Source: Hirudo medicinalis
Lineage: Eukaryota > Annelida > Clitellata > Hirudinida > Hirudinidae
NCBI GenBank assembly: GCA_011800805.1
Contig: MPNW01000234.1
Coordinates: 2,501 to 66,500, forward strand
Direction of reading: 5' to 3'
DNA: 64,000 bases
The position numbers were made by a program, and so were the translations under genes. Positions 38,895 through 52,031 of this stretch are shown here, one piece after another; the stretch's first letter is position 1; the number at the start of each line of letters is the position of its first letter. The notes beneath the pieces were generated by a model. The model made no database searches, was not told the DNA's origin, and worked only from the letters and a program-made list of their open reading frames with translations.

Positions 38895-40675
38895 CAACGA
38901 CAACAATAATAATAATAAAAAATAGTGCAGTGATAATAAATGGTCTAAGAACTCCTGATGCCTAAGCTTAGGGCGCTATATAAATATATACCTATTATTA
39001 CAAATAATAATAATAAACGGTAACAATAAAATAAAAAAAAATATTAGTTTTGACTAAATTATAACTCAGAAAATCGTTCAAACCAAAACCAGCAATTAGT
39101 CCTTAATTGTAGAGAAAAGCTTTTCCATTTCCACGCCTTACTTAATTAGGAGATTCGTCCTCAACTCGATCATTATCATCACCATCGTCATCATCATTGT
39201 TGATATTCGTCGTACTCATCATCCCCATCATCCCAATCTGAATTTCCAAAATATGATGTCAGACAGTGACAATAATCTGATTAATGAAAGGATATTAGAT
39301 TGGTGAGTGAATGAATGAATGGATGGATGGATGGATGGATGGATGGACGAGATGATGAAAAGAGTGAATGCCTGAGAACAATGAACAATACAGCTAAGCA
39401 AACATTGATCATCAAACATGACACACGTGGCCTACCGATTACGGATTAGATGGATTACGCCATCTTGATATTCCATCTGAAACTGAATACTGACGTCAGT
39501 CTGGGTGCGAAACGAGATAGGAGTTGAACTGACCGGAGATGAACCAATAAACAAACCAACTCGAAATGATGATGCTGATGATTATCATGACGATGACAAC
39601 GATGATGATGACAGTGATGATGATGATGGTGGTGGTGATAGCGAATGCTAATCAGAACCCCACTTGATCCTGTGAACTACGGTCTTGATAACGAAGCCGA
39701 TAAACAATTGGCATTTGTTTGCTTCGACTTCACATTTCAATCGCTCCAGGCTGACCGGTTTGACGAGTGTCATGGCCATCGCTGACCTTGGCAGACCATT
39801 CGCCATTTACTTCTACCACATCATGCTCCTTCATCACGCGATCACGTCCACCATAGCAAGTAAAGCATCACCATCATCTTATTGACTACGCATGCAAGTT
39901 GGGAGATTAAGAGAGACGAATTCGACGGCTAAGTGGCTTGAGAACTGATTGTCGGTTGAAAACATGACTTATCGATGCGGTGGTTATGAAGATGACGAGG
40001 GCGATGAATTAGCATTATCGTCAATCAAGAGATCGAGTGATGTCTACAACAGTGATACCAATGATGATGTCACCGGTGATGATGACATCGATGATGACGA
40101 CGACGACGACGTCGACGATGATGATGATGAGTGACAGTTGGCACACAGCAGATGCACGACCTCTGTCGATAGGGATCAAACTTTGCCAAATAAGAGGAGA
40201 AAGACCAGTATGGCATCCTCCATTTCACTCATTCACAAACCATCCATCACTTTCCGAGTTTCTAAACGATGAGGAAAGAAACTCGGCGCTAAATGGTTGT
40301 TACGTCACAGCGATATCATCATCATCATCATCATCATCGTCATCATAGGCGTCATCATCATCATCATCACAACAAAGTGTCGTAAATAGATTCCAATCGA
40401 CCCTCAAAAATGTGCAATTGGAAAACATTCAATTGAAAGGTGTTCATTCATTGTTTCTCGTTGTTGAGAAATGCTGAAAAAGGAGGCCGCTTTTTTATTA
40501 TGCTTAATTGCAATCTTAACATCGACATAATTATTGCAATAAATTATTTATTATCATCATCGTCGTCGTCGTCATCATCAGAGATGACCTCCGCATCGTG
40601 CTCCTAGATTTAAACTCGTAATAAGGGTCCCTATAAAACTCTTCACTTGTCAGATTTACATGTAACTGGAGCAAT

Positions 40676-40735
<60 letters not shown>

Positions 40736-42172
40736 AATCATCATCACAACCATCAACGTCCTCGCAACCACAATCAGCACCATGGAGACAATGATGATAA
40801 TAAAAGCTCTCAAGTTCTCAAGGAGAGCGTCCTTCTTTCGTGAACAGCAGATTATCAGGACAATGATAATAGTGTTGTTGATGATGATGATAATGGCGGT
40901 TGGGGATGATAGCAATAATGGTGATGATGATGATGATGATGATGATACGTACAGACACTGATAATGATACAAGAGTTGATGAGAAAACCTACTGACTAAA
41001 AAGGGGAAAACTTTTGTGATATTGACAGCATTTCTCACAAGGACATGGCATAACAACATTAATAATAACAATAGCATGTGATGATGATGATGATGATTTT
41101 AGTAATGGCAATAACGGAGTCAAGCATTTGGCCCAAACACTGGAGCATTTGTGATTTATGATTTTGAATCTGAAATTTTACTTTAAAGAAAATATTTAGA
41201 CACAATTTTTAGAATTATACACATTCCTCCAATGAAAGGAGTGATGGTTAATATCATTGCAGTGTGATGGTATAATATTATTGCAGGTTAACATTATTAA
41301 TAACTTTATTAATTGCTAATAAAGTTGGTGTGGACAGAATGATAACAAGCATGTGAACAAAAAACAAAGCAAAAGAAACAAAAGGAAATCATGTGAACGT
41401 TTGAGAATAATTAGCCAATTGACATCAGCTTTCTCAACAAGAATCAATAATTTTCTTTCAGTGCACATTTCACTTTACATTTGAACTTTATTTGAGGCTT
41501 TGACCTTTCAGAATGAACACAGGTTTCTGTATAGCACAAACCTGTGCTATACAGGACTTGTTCTCATGATGATTTCTCCATATAATATGTGAGTCTCACT
41601 TTCAAATACACTTTTTCCAATAACATGATGGTAGTTTCAGCAATTATCCAATTTCTTTCTATGACTTAATCATTTCCAGTGGTTGGATATAAGACAGAAC
41701 GAAAATGTCGATAGGAAAAATAAGCTATGGGTTGACTTAGGGGAGTCAAACAAACAAACCATGTTTCAGTTGTAAATTAAGCTATTAAGTGTAAGACATT
41801 TGACGAACGTTCTGAACACGAAAAAGTCAACTTTGCCCGCTAATTCAAATTTAAACGATAAATCTTAATTAAAATGAATGACTCGTTCGACAAATTGCAG
41901 CAATTCGTTAAAACGCTCAAATTAATTACAGAGCTCGTTCAAATATTTCCTTTCTTTTGAAATACCGCACGACCGAAAGTTAAAAATTACCGCCATAAAC
42001 ATGCTTGCAAACAATGCCTTAAAAAATATTTTTCAACTTGCATACCTTCGAGGTCGTAGTCCTTGATAGTTCCGGACTGACTGTCATTTTGTCCGGAAAT
42101 TAGGACGAATTGTAAGAAAAGGATGCTGGAAAAAGCCAAAAAAGTCACAAAGCAACTCGACGCAGCAGCCAT
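32163..42172 (-). CDS. LDL-receptor-like single-pass membrane protein
   Basis: Minus-strand exons: 42172-42046, 36956-36908, 36559-36372, 36055-35931, 35531-35349, 35052-34930, 34770-34599, 34523-34224, 33964-33846, 33653-33520, 33346-33199, 32892-32707, 32488-32163. The layout is signal peptide ([20 protein letters not shown]), four LDL-A repeats (for example [15 protein letters not shown]...DGSDEKDC), an EGF domain, a six-bladed YWTD-type propeller over five exons ([30 protein letters not shown]), a second EGF ([16 protein letters not shown]), a short stalk and a membrane helix ([20 protein letters not shown]). This is the LDLR core in miniature, so binding and uptake of lipoprotein-like ligands is likely. 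The third LDL-A repeat lacks one base at about 35980. The readable tail is only about 10 residues without NPxY, unless the gtgagt donor at 32195 leads to another exon. About 726 residues. Confidence 0.92.
38828..38894. repeat. (GAT)n microsatellite
   Basis: Roughly 22 uninterrupted ATG/GAT units in the intron of the LDLR-like gene. Confidence 0.95.
38945..38995. repeat. Dispersed repeat end (GCGCTATATAAAT)
   Basis: The reverse complement (atttatatagcgccctaagcttaggcatcag) matches the element at 21850-21915. Here it is followed by a TATT/AAT-rich tail, as is common at the ends of short interspersed elements. Confidence 0.6.
40676..40732. repeat. (AAC)n microsatellite
   Basis: About 19 perfect AAC units. 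Confidence 0.95.
41527..41554. other. Perfect 12-bp inverted repeat (hairpin)
   Basis: CTGTATAGCACA and its exact complement TGTGCTATACAG are separated by a four-base loop (AACC). The arms are not low-complexity. The hairpin lies in the first intron of the LDLR-like gene and has no assigned function. Confidence 0.7.
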
Positions 42173-42217
42173 GGTTCAATAGTAGCACAAGTATGTGTCG
42201 GTGTGTTACCGATGGCT

Positions 42218-42225
42218 CTTAAATA
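42218..42225 (-). promoter_or_regulatory. TATA-like box of the LDLR-like gene
   Basis: On the minus strand the sequence reads TATTTAAG, about 45 bases before the start codon of the signal-peptide exon. A start site about 25 bases downstream leaves a very short leader before the ATG at 42172. Confidence 0.5.
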
Positions 42226-43593
42226 TGTGCCCACACAACAGCAAGTACTGGACTCTCCTGATCACTCTCTCTTTATTTCTTCTTCTATCGGGTCGTTCGG
42301 TCTATAAACGCGCCAAAATCCTTTAATTGATTTCCCAGTAAAGCTTTTCGTTCATAGGCTTCCTTACTTTTGGAATCTGTTAAAAAGTTTAACAGCGCGA
42401 ACACGAGTTTGGAGAAAAACTAGATCTGCATGTATTTGCAGGTAGTGACCGGAAAAGAGACCTTTGGACGGTCTATTGAAGAAGATATCATCAACATCTG
42501 AAAGATATTATAGGTGAGACTCATAAGTTTAGCTATAAACAGAAGCCTTCTTTCGTCACAAAACGTCTGCGGAAGCTACGTTAATAAATTTAAAAGTTGA
42601 CACCAATCAAATCAAGATTTTTTTTTAAATTCTAGGAATAAAAAGATGGGTAAATTTATAAGCTGTTTAATGTGACATTTCGAATCAGCGAAAATGATTA
42701 ATCATCTGTTCAGTCCTAAAACAAGGAGGAATTGTTTGAACTTGTCATGAAAGGTTATCGTTATGGTGCCGTGAGGTAATTTCAGCAATCCACATTCAGC
42801 CGAGTGATTGTTTATATCGACTTTTATGCATTCAATTGTCTCTCCAAATTTGTCTCAGAATAAATATGTTTTTTTTGTGCTTCAGTATCAAAATAATAAA
42901 GCTAGATAAAGGATCAAAATTTCTCAAGAACCAACAAATATCGTCTACACTTTGAGAGGCCATGTGGATCAAACGGGACCCTTCAACGTATGCAAATGAC
43001 TTATATTCGAGCTAAATTTATATTTATACAATTCCTTTTAAATTATTAAAAAGTTAAAGAAAATATGTTTTTGTCAATTCAAAGAGTGAATTCCATGAAT
43101 TTGCTTTCAACATTTGATCTTTAATTAATCTTTAAAACAATTAAATGTTCACAGGGTCAAAAAATAATTTATTAATTTGATCATTGCAAGCAATAACTTT
43201 AATCACCGTGTTATGTTGAAAGTCGCGCGATTGTCGAATGTTTTTATTCAACCAATAGCATTCCTTCGTTTGTACCTCTAGGCGTCATGAATAACAGTAC
43301 GTAATTATTAATAATCATCTTCTAAACAATTTTTGATGTGAAAACAACGCTAAAAAATAAAACCAACAAAGAAATAATTGAGTGGCAGCGATCTGCCTAC
43401 GTTTGCCTTATTTCAATTTCAATACTAATGAGCATGTTTTTAACCGAAATGGATCTCATTTCACAAAGGCAGTCCAAATTTTTTAGAAACATTCACAATA
43501 ATTAATCATTTCTTAGTAAAGAATTTCTCATAAAAATTATCAATATGGAGTTACCGACCTAACCATAGACAGTCTCGACAACTATAATCATAA
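42226..43593. other. Intergenic; no gene supported
   Basis: AT-rich spacer upstream of the LDLR-like gene and downstream of the small secreted-protein gene. No domain or convincing exon is seen. Confidence 0.5.
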
Positions 43594-46043
43594 TCAAGTA
43601 GAGTAAGGAATGTCTTCTGGCTGAGGGATGTCTGACAGCTGGAATTCCTTATCAAGGATTCGGAACTGAACGCCAGTGGCACGCACTTGGATGTTTTGGT
43701 CGGAGTTGGTCCTAAGGGAATTTGAAATTTCTGATGTCACTTTATGTAAATAACTGCGAGTACATCAGCTTCAGAAATGCTGTATTGGAAAAGATTGCAT
43801 CGGAATTGCAGTGGCCAACTCTCACTGTCATTGTTCTGCATACAAATAAAAACAATTCCAATGAATAATTATTTTACAATAATTTCGAAGAATCACCTCA
43901 CATTTTTTTGTAAATGTTTTCTACATTAAAACAACTGTCGATCTTTAAATAGTTTCAAAATCGAGAACATTTATCTTAAATTCCATTAACAAACCGATGG
44001 TTCCTGATAAATTACTAATTTCCTACGTTGTTACTCAGCCAGTACACAAATATATTGTAACAATTTACATATAATATACATATACAATTTGCAATTAACA
44101 TTTGAAAAGGGATGTGGGGAAAGAGTGCAGAGAATGGCAACCACGATGATAAAAGGATTAGGAAAGACTAAAAAGATCTCAGATGACTACTCAGGAGAAG
44201 AGGAGAAGCAGGGGGACCTCATCGAGGCTTTTAAAATTTTATCGGAGAGGGAAGGCCTTTTACTACAACAGTTTTTCGAAGCCACAAAAAGTGCTTCTAC
44301 TAGAGGGCACGTTTGTAAGTTATGTAGGAAGGCTTCGGGAAACTTAAAAAATAATTACTTCAGCACAAGAGTGTTTTCCTTGTGGAATAAATTAGGTAAG
44401 GATGCCATCCAAGCGGATGCAGTAGATAAATTTAAGAAACCTAAGTAAATATGGATATTGGAAATTGAGAGTAAAGAATGGTTATTGCACAAATCTCGGT
44501 TTTCTTAACCACTGTAAATAATTATGTTATGTTATGTTATTGAACAACTTTGCTAATTTCGTTTTCTTTGTAAATGCACTTTTAAAAATATAACTGAAAA
44601 TAATTGCAAAAAGGATGCTTGATTCCACACTGTACCTGACATGAAAATGATCTTTTAATGCCCGATTTCCAAACAAGTGTTCGATTTTGTTTGATGGGAA
44701 TTCTCAATATTTTGCGAGTGCGAGTGTACACCAAGAACAATTGAATACAACATCAATTGCGTTTGTTTCTCTTGCCACTCGAAATCATAACGACAACTAT
44801 TCATATTTCCAGGAAACTGTTGCAAGTTCGTGGCTGCTACTGTAACGTGTTTGTTTCAAGAGTAGAGTGCAAATAAGCTAACAAACCAATTAAACCCTTG
44901 TGAAGGCAAAGTTTCTCATATTGATGAAGAAAACAAATACATCTACGACCCAGTCACGCCTAATGATCAATTCGTGATAGTCATAAAAATGATAGCTATA
45001 GTCACAGGAGACGTGTCTTGACTTAGAAGCCATCGCGTCATGACAGAGACAATCCTGAAGCAATCCCAATCACTCCCTACCTCATCCCTTTAAAGAGTAG
45101 GTGAAAACTCAAGAATGGATTTCTGATCCACTGACCTATCAAGGAAACCCATCACTAATTTTGCTTAGTTTAATTAGGGGACTGTCTATAAATGATGTGG
45201 TGTTTTTAAGTCGATTCCCTCTCGTATCATTTTCATGTTTATGACGCCTAATATGCCATGGCGGGTTAAGTGCTCATTCAGAAGAAGAGCTTAGATCTTA
45301 TCGAGTCAAAGGAGACATTTTTTCGCGAATAGTCACCGTCCTCTAATGCATCGGTTTTGCTTTGATTTTATTCAACGTCACATCGCGTGCTGAACAATTC
45401 ATAAAAACACCCACGTTATTTGTCAACAATTGTCATCGAAGGCCTGCTTCATTCCCACTGGTCGTCTCACTTTGCATGTCTGCATGTAACTTATTAGGTT
45501 ACTTAACAAATCTAAGCGAAATTTATAAATTAATTGCTAATTATTAAAATGAATCCTCCCAATGACTATGTACAAGATTACACATTATAAACCAAAAATT
45601 TAAAGATATAATCCCCATTTGGACTGAAACCAGCCAAGAGATGGGTGCCAGTTCTAAATGTTATTACTGACTTTCTAACTCTTTTCATCTTGTCAGCTTC
45701 ATCTTAATAGACAAGATGGAGGCTCAGAATGATTCAGATGTGGTTCGTCGAGTGCACCAAGAACGCTCAACTTTGACGTATTAATTAAGACGACTCATGA
45801 ATGGGGCATCTGTTTCCGACCGGCCTAATAAAGAAGGTGGCTACGATAAAAATACAAAGAAAGTGCAACTTACCATAGAATCACAGAAATTCCCAGCGCC
45901 ACAAGTATTACAAGTATTCACCAACGCGTGTGGTGAGACGTTGAATTGGACAAGAGATTTTTCCCCTTGTCTGTAGTTATTGCTGGAATGCATCCGACCA
46001 GGGTTATGACCAGAATGAAATTATCAATATTTTTAGGTTTCAT
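43594..46043 (-). CDS. Unrecognised small, probably secreted protein
   Basis: Minus-strand exons: 46043 (or 45982)-45874, 44816-44730 (weak), 43835-43741 and 43711-43594. Phases between them close (0, 0, 2) into a frame ending IPQPEDIPYST-stop. Exon 3 reads NNDSESWPLQFRCNLFQYSI and the last exon VRATGVQFRILDKEFQLSDI, which look like genuine folded protein. In front of exon 1 an ATG opens a good signal peptide (MKPKNIDNFILVITLVGCIP) in the frame one base off. Either one base is missing in the GGGGAAAAA run at about 45957-45965, or a separate upstream exon joins at 45982. I do not recognise the family. A LINE fragment sits in the plus orientation in the last-but-two intron. Confidence 0.5.
44089..44542 (+). 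mobile_element. LINE 3'-end fragment
   Basis: An open frame encodes the C-terminal end of a non-LTR reverse transcriptase. Recognisable blocks are CGERVQRMATTMIKGL, GDLIEAFKILSEREGL, TRGHVCKLCRKASG and FSTRVFSLWNKLGKDAI. It is followed by a (TTATG)n tail at about 44521-44542, the usual short-repeat end of such elements. Only the last 120 or so residues are present, typical of 5' truncation on insertion. It belongs to a different family from the copy at 20.2-21.5 kb. Confidence 0.88.
44818..45873. other. Intron or intergenic sequence
   Basis: No exon is supported in this stretch, which lies between the first and second proposed exons of the small secreted-protein gene. Confidence 0.4.
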
Positions 46044-46550
46044 TAATCTATAAGATTATGAGTAGGCCGAAAGCAAATTATATACACGGTACAGGCCAAG
46101 TACCAAGTAAATGTTACAAATCAAGTCCTCGACTAACTCGTGAACTAATTATGCTAATTATGTTAATTAGCAACGACGCAGTCGACCAATCCCGTTCCTG
46201 GAAAGTGCTGTTTAATTATAACCTGAATGCATTTATGACCAACATGACCGCTAGGCCTCATACATATTCATAACCCACTGAAATTTGGACCAATAGTCAA
46301 TCAATATGTTGAAAGTCTCTGAGAATGATATCTTTCCAGGTGCTAATTTCCACGATAATTGTGTTTTAATTGAGTGTTTAATGGAAATGTAGACACACAT
46401 CGAACAATACAGCTGTTTGTTGAAGATGCAGCATGCAAACATAGAGAGGTGCAATGAAATGGTATGACACCAACACCACCATGGATAAAACCACCAACAC
46501 CATCATGGCTAACACCACAACCATGGTTGACTCCACCACCATGGTTGACT
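46044..46550. other. 3' flank of OFD1 and 5' flank of the next gene
   Basis: Short spacer on the minus strand between the OFD1 stop and the next start codon. It probably holds OFD1 3' untranslated sequence. An open frame at 46251-46454 (reverse) has no recognisable content. Confidence 0.5.
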
Positions 46551-49500
46551 TCACCATCCACTACCATCGTCTTCTTCATCATCACTTTTGGTTGGAGGAG
46601 CTAGCAGTTTTTCAGGGACTTTGTCACGATCCGATCTGCTTCCACCTCTCGAAGCACTGGAGTCAGTGGTGCTGTAGTCCCCTGTTAAGCTGGATCCCTG
46701 AGTTGAGTGGAAGATGTTAGGAATTACTCTTAGTTTGTAACAATTTATTGTCAAAAGGACAAAAGGAAAGCAAAGCTGTAACGAATAACTATAATGACAT
46801 CATGAATAATTAGCAAGTTCGATTTATTTAGTTAGTTAATTAAGTGAAATTGATATTAATTAAGACAAAATTTAATGAAGAAACCATGCTAAACTAACGA
46901 AACATTACTAATTATATGACATCACATTACTCGTCAACCAATACCTGTGGCCCACAAGTGGCACTTACACTCTCTGATGCACTGCAACTCGACTTCTTTT
47001 CAAAGGAAGCAGACTTCATCAGCTCCAAGTACTTTTCCACCTCCGATGTTTTCATTCCGTTGTCAATGACTTCTTCGTTGGCATCCTCAGCGGTCGTTTC
47101 AGACTTAGCGAGGTCTCTGTTCGACGCTTCTTGCGTCGATCGCTTTTCGACCGAACGATCGTTGCCCTTCGTCGAAACGGTTTCCACTACGTCTTCTGCT
47201 ACGTTGGTCATCAGAGGTCGTACTCGTTCTGAGTAGTCACCCTGTGCTGATCTGTCATCTTTTTCAATTACAGCCCCATAAGTAGATTCACCATTTCCAC
47301 GTTCGTACCTCTCGACCTTTGGAGATTCGAATTTCGACTCTTCGAGAGGCAGAGGCAAACGCTCGGCAGTTCCAGGTCCAATTCCAATCGAAGCGGAAAA
47401 CTCGGGGATGGCATTTCTTTCCAACTGCAGGACATTCCTTGACGAATTGTTGGAAAAATTAGCAGCCAGCTGGGTGGAAATGAGACTCCTGCTCAGTGAA
47501 TGAGCAACATCAGCTTCTGAAACAGGCAAGTCGAGTTTAGGGTCGACCTGCTTGTGACGACCATCAAGATCGAACCGTTCGAAGACATTACCGACAGAAT
47601 GAACAGAAGGATGGCACTTAGAGTCATGGTGGTCTCGATAGACTAGGAAAGAACTCTGAGGCAAGAAATTCGAGCTGCATTTTTCAATCTCCTTCGACAT
47701 CTGCTTCCTCAAGGAGGTCATGGAAAGTTCGAGGTCATTTATTGGAAAGTTTGTGACGGTGTCAATCTGATTGTCAGTGTAGTTGCGAAAGAAGAGTCTG
47801 TCCAGTTCTCTATGTTTAAGATTTGAAGGCATTTTCGAGGGGCCCGAGAGTATTTTGCCGGAGGTTAAGTTGGAAGATGTTCTATTTTCAGAGTAATATA
47901 TCTTCTCATTAGTGAAAGGTTGAGGATGTTCGCCATGCACAACGACAGGCTCCTCTTGAGAACCTGACGAAAGATGAACCAATTTGTTAAGCATCATTGA
48001 ATTGTAACATAATCGAACAAATTGGTCATCGGGTGAAAAATGTGCCCTTCAAAATTCCCTACTCTTCATCAATGTGATCTAGAAAATCTACTTCAAAAGA
48101 CTCCTACAGTTGATGAAATAGTCCAGCAAATTAAAATGCTGTCAACAAGGGTCGTAATTCAAATGTATGTTTCAGTATGTAGACTGACCTCTGCCATCCT
48201 CAGTGTGTGAGGTCATGAACTTTGACCCAGACAGGAGTATCCTCTGCACAGAGGATTCCAGTTTCTGAAAACATCAAAGGGAATGTACTTTGAAGTTGTG
48301 GAAAGATAACACACACACATGTTTACAATCATATGATCATTATCATCACAAACAAAAGCTTTCATTGACGGACATTGTCATCCTCCCCATAAGCCATCGT
48401 CATCATCACCACCACCACCATCATCATCATCAAATCAACCTCAGACTTGTCAGTGAGTCTTTCCAGCCTCCTCCTGGCGCCCTTGATGACGTCATTTCCC
48501 GATGATGATGACAGTGTTGAATTGTCATCCCCATCATCATCATCATCACACTTTTTGGATTTCGACTTTTTCTTGACTGTCCTATTTATAATTATAAGAA
48601 ATATTAATATTAATGTGCCTTCTTATAATCATATGAATATCCATTCGTCATCATCAATATTATTGTATTAGTGAGATATTAGAGAGTAGTAGTTATTTAT
48701 AATTGCAGGAGTTCTTAGTGACCCATCCATAATGATCTAATCTGTAATCACGTTGTCATGGAAATTTAATGATAATTATAACAATATCAACAGCAGCAAC
48801 AACAACAACAACAACATTGTAAACAATAATAATAATAATAACAACAATAATGAACATCATTCTCGCAGCAATCGTTATCACAGCGTCGCCATGGAGACGA
48901 TGTTAAAGTTCCAAGTTGTTTAATCATCGGAACATTTCATCAAATGCATCACCATGGTAACACATGTAATGACGACAAAACAAAGTCACTCACCTCTTGT
49001 TATCAACACTATCTCCCCAACCACCAGGCCCTCTGGCGAGTAAATCTAAAAAGGAACAACGCATAAATGTGTAGTAATTCGCCCACACACACACACAGAC
49101 ACCAAATCATCAAATGCATCTAAGCAATTGCTAAAGTAACCCTAATTAATAATGATTAATTATTCATAATAAATAATAATAATGTAAAATTATTGATTAT
49201 AGCATAACAATTAGTGAAGGATGCTAACCGTTGTAGAGCATTTTTTGCTGAACGACCAAAGAATTTAATTTCATCTGAAGTTCTTTGTTCTTATTCATCT
49301 GTTTTTAAGAGGATTTTAATATGAATATTGTAAAAAGCATTATGACGTCGTGCATTCACGACCAGAAGGAGCGCTATATAAATGATCAACAAGTGCACAG
49401 GTCAATCATGTCGTCATTTCGTTGTGAATGTATGACATTACTCACCCACCCACTCACAACTCACTCATCTACCCGAGCACCACCCACCTCTTTGTCGAGC

Positions 49501-52000
49501 TGCATCTGAAAGGATCGAGTCATTTTGTCGGTCATGTCCTGCACGAGCTCGAGACTCTCTCGAAGTTGTTTGTTCTGCTCCCTCAAGTCCCTCGTCTCCA
49601 GCTCCCCTTCGCTGGTCAACCTCGACAGTTTTTCGCTGAGCTCTGTTTCCGAACGATCGTTCGTTCGGTCGCAGAATATTTTTTGTTTTGATTACGGTTC
49701 ATTGAACAATTCATCTAATATTCCGTGGTCATTATAAATCGCTACAATTTGTTTGTACGAAAGGACGGCCCGAAGGGATGCACTCCCACCGACGGGCTGC
49801 CCGTTCCAAAGAAATGGTTCGAAGGCACGAGATCCTGCTCGTGCCTTATATATCATTCGATATAAATTGTCGTTATCATCACCTTGCTTATCTAATGCAC
49901 TTTCTTTGAGGACTCTAGCCAGATGCCTGCATATTTGGAAGTAAAACAGCTGATGACTAATTATGAGGGACAAATTGAAGTGAGGAAATGGCGACAAGAT
50001 GGACTTGTATTTAAACATTATATCATGAAAAAGATGATCATTTTAGAATAATATTGAACATTTTTAATGAAAAATCGATGGCACGACAAAACACCAGGTC
50101 CGAGAATGTCTGCGATCGGTAACGGCACCGACGATGGAAATGGGAAAAATGTGATGACAACGTTCATACAAACCCCCTCGTTTCAACGAGCTCTTGTTTC
50201 ATTGTGTTCAGGTCATCACAAGACTTCTTCAGTTCCAACATCTGAGCAACAACCACATTAAGATTATTATCATTATTAACTCAACAGCTAATAATTAAGT
50301 AATAATTATTATAAAATACATTAACAATTATTATTATTATTTTAATTACCATTGTAAATATTATTATTATTATTATAAAATATAATATTATATAATTATA
50401 ATTTTATAATTATTATAAAATAATAATACTAATAATTATCATTATTAATAACAATAACAAAGTTCTTAATTTCCATAACTAACATCCTCCCGATTCTTCT
50501 CATGAATCCTCTTGTACTCTTGCAGGCTTGTTGTTAGGTCTTCAATTTCTTTCTGCAGACAAAGTATTTTTATTTTTATTAACGAAGACCCCCAAATGCA
50601 CGTTTGTGAGGCATGACGACCAGCACATCATTCAATGCATCAATAACTCGAACGACAAAAGCACCGTCAATAATACATGGTATTAAGTATTATTAATAAT
50701 ATTATTACTTAACTTATTACTCATTACTCATATTATCAGTCCTGCTTAATAATCAAATTAGGAGAGAGATAAATATCATTATCGTCACAAGATAATAACA
50801 ACCAATAAGCTACCTCGGCCCGCACTAAGAGTTCATTCCTGCCAATGGCATCCCTCTTCAGAGAATCCAGTTGGGTTCTTTGTGCCTCTAAATTCTTCTC
50901 CTTGCCTGATGGAAGAACGAACATTTAACGACTTCGCGAGACGTCTGAGCTCGACGTACGACGGGAAGGCCGGGTCGTGCAGGATGACAGCGGTCGGATG
51001 CAGTAACCATTTAATAAATTATTACTAAACTTCCTATAAAGATGTCCAGGTTAGGGTTAGGTCAATCCAGGTGGCAATGATAGAAAAAGTACAAAAATTA
51101 TTGAATATGTTAATTTGTGAGGACCAATCAAAGTAGTAGGCATTTTGCATTCAAACTATTCAGCTATTAAGATTATCACGAGGTTCTGGCGATATCATTA
51201 ATGTCGGCATTTGCGATTCACCAGTGCATTATTAATAATTATTATTATTAATTAATTAATTCATTCATTCATACCCTCGACGGCCTCCTCTCTGACACTA
51301 ACAGCACTGAGTCTCTCCTGATAATCTTTGTCAACCTCCATCTTGAACCTGTGCTTGCACAATGGTTTGTTATTTCAAAGTGGTCTCTCAATTCATTTGT
51401 CTCATTTGTCATAGTTAAGAACACTGGTAATGCTTATTATAATGTTAATGATATTATTATTATTATTATTATTATCATTATCATATTTTATGCTGATTAA
51501 ATGTCGTACAATATTATTTAAATTTTTTAAAATTAGGCCGTCAAAGAACTGGGCGATTGGGAAGGTGCTCCCGCAACATAATATTTTATGCTAATTATTA
51601 ATATTACAATTTAATTTGGAACTAAATTGATTGACAGTATTTTTAGAACACCATCATTTCTAGTTCCACAATGTCATCATCATCATCATCACCACTACCA
51701 TCATCATCTTTACCTATGGATCTCGGACCACACCCTGTCTTCCACCGATTTCCTGGCCTCCTCCACTTCATCCTCTCTTCTCTTCATCATCTCCTCGAAG
51801 CTGGAGAACTTATCTCCCATCAGTTTTTTATCCCTGTTGATTGATGCCCTCCTCAGAGTCATTATTGCATTTCATCAGCATCTCCACAAACTTCGGCATC
51901 ATCTATATTACCTACGATGCATCTTTTATAGTTCTAGCTAATCTAGCTGTGGCATCATAACGATAGATCTTGTTATTAATGTCATTACAACCATAATCAA

Positions 52001-52031
<31 letters not shown>

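Larger units (their letters stand above)
37000..42045. other. Long first intron of the LDLR-like gene, repeat-rich
   Basis: No coding exon is supported between exon 1 (42046) and exon 2 (36956). The intron carries long microsatellites (GAT at 38828-38894, AAC at 40676-40732, CAT and GAT runs at 39545-40110), a dispersed repeat end near 38945-38995 and a perfect hairpin at 41527-41554. The signal-peptide exon is assigned to this gene by its phase (1) and by the absence of any other minus-strand gene between. Confidence 0.6.

Noticed and set aside
47000..47240. Plus-strand Ser-rich frame
   Set aside because: Antisense shadow of the large OFD1 exon.
49692..49882. Minus-strand frame continuing past the OFD1 exon at 49883
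   Set aside because: The exon ends at a good donor (gtgatg), and phase 1 is exactly what the next exon needs. The continuation reads intron.
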